Origin: Anaerolineales bacterium
GTDB taxonomy: Bacteria; Chloroflexota; Anaerolineae; Anaerolineales; VGOW01
Assembly: GCA_919901875.1 (NCBI GenBank)
Contig: CAKKQG010000194.1
Location: 1-7,783, forward strand
DNA: 7,783 nucleotides
Direction of reading: 5' to 3'
This document shows, in pieces, positions 7,482-7,783 of this stretch. The notes under the pieces are model-generated. The model was not told the origin of the DNA, did not search any database, and worked only from the letters and a program-made list of their open reading frames with translations. Position 1 is the first letter of the stretch. The number at the start of each line of letters is the position of its first letter. The position numbers and the translations under genes were made by a program.

Positions 7482-7783
7482 TTACGCCTCTTTGTGCAGC
7501 CCCGGAAACGCCATCGCTCGCTTCTTTTCCTCGCGATACGTCTCTTTGGCAAGCGTCACCCTCTCCAACATATCTTCCTTCACCGCAACGCCGATGCCCG
7601 GCGCGGTTGGCACACTCAACGTTCCATCTGTGTTCAGCGTGAACGCCGGCTCGACAATATCTTCTTTCCAATAACGATCCGAGGCAGAAATATCTCCGGG
7701 TAATTTGAAATTGGGAAGCGACGCCAACGCGACATTCGCCGCGCGCCCGATCCCGGTCTCTAACATTCCACCGCACCACACGG
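7482..7783 (-). CDS. menC: o-Succinylbenzoate synthase / N-acylamino acid racemase-like protein, C-terminal part
   Basis: This enolase-superfamily family either dehydrates SHCHC to o-succinylbenzoate in menaquinone synthesis or racemises N-succinyl amino acids; some members do both. Only the last 99 codons are in the window; the gene enters from the right edge and ends with TAA at 7482-7484. The visible start reads VWCGGMLETGIGRAANVALA, the segment near the end of the (beta/alpha) barrel that contributes to the substrate pocket, followed by the family-typical LPNFKLPGDISASDRYWKED and IVEPAF. The usual GRAHN is GRAAN here. A GTG at 7779-7781 could be read as a start, but it encodes the internal valine of PVWCGGM, so it is not one. 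The catalytic lysines and metal ligands lie outside the window, so OSBS cannot be distinguished from racemase. It shares strand with rpoB, and no clear terminator separates them. Confidence 0.85.
   Translation of the reverse strand, partial: VWCGGMLETGIGRAANVALASLPNFKLPGDISASDRYWKEDIVEPAFTLNTDGTLSVPTAPGIGVAVKEDMLERVTLAKETYREEKKRAMAFPGLHKEA

Noticed and set aside
7471..7779. Alternative minus-strand frame of 102 codons overlapping the menC end
   Set aside because: Arg/Gly-rich translation typical of a shifted frame; the menC frame matches a known family over its full visible length.

Overview
The window is a housekeeping translation/transcription locus in which every real gene lies on the minus strand. 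In transcription order (right to left) it holds the 3' end of a menC-like enolase-superfamily gene, complete rpoB (RNA polymerase beta), complete rpsL (S12), rpsG (S7) and fusA (EF-G), and the first 32 codons of tuf (EF-Tu). No mobile element, CRISPR array, tRNA or rRNA gene is visible. The source is a bacterium of moderate GC. The long form of S12, the RpoB architecture with a large C-terminal insertion, and the menC neighbour fit a Chloroflexota/Anaerolineae-like organism. That placement rests on family resemblance and is tentative.

Region by region. 7482-7783: C-terminal 99 codons of a MenC / N-acylamino-acid-racemase-type protein. 7365-7481: a compact control region with a near-consensus sigma70-type promoter (TTGACA, 17 bp, TAAAAT), a 9-bp hairpin and a strong Shine-Dalgarno, which sets the rpoB start at 7364. 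3450-7364: rpoB, 1304 codons, with all core motifs, a lineage-specific insertion of about 130 residues near the C-terminus, and a threonine where E. coli has Arg529 in the rifampicin pocket. 3201-3449: a 249-bp gap with no gene, holding a second strong promoter (TTGACT, 17 bp, TATTAT with extended -10) and a 15-bp leader hairpin before rpsL. 120-3200: the str operon rpsL-rpsG-fusA, then tuf at the edge. A 12-bp perfect stem-loop with a T-run oriented for the plus strand sits between rpsG and fusA.

How it works together: the str operon makes two 30S proteins around the decoding centre and the mRNA/tRNA exit path (S12, S7) and the two elongation GTPases (EF-G, EF-Tu). RpoB is the catalytic beta subunit of RNA polymerase. 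The usual rplKAJL-rpoBC-rpsL-rpsG-fusA-tuf superoperon is broken here in two places: menC replaces rplJL upstream of rpoB, and rpoC is absent between rpoB and rpsL. Each half has its own strong promoter, so rpoB and the str operon look like separately initiated units. I see no clearly novel system. The most interesting items are the missing rpoC, the RpoB insertion and Rif-pocket substitution, and the structured leaders.
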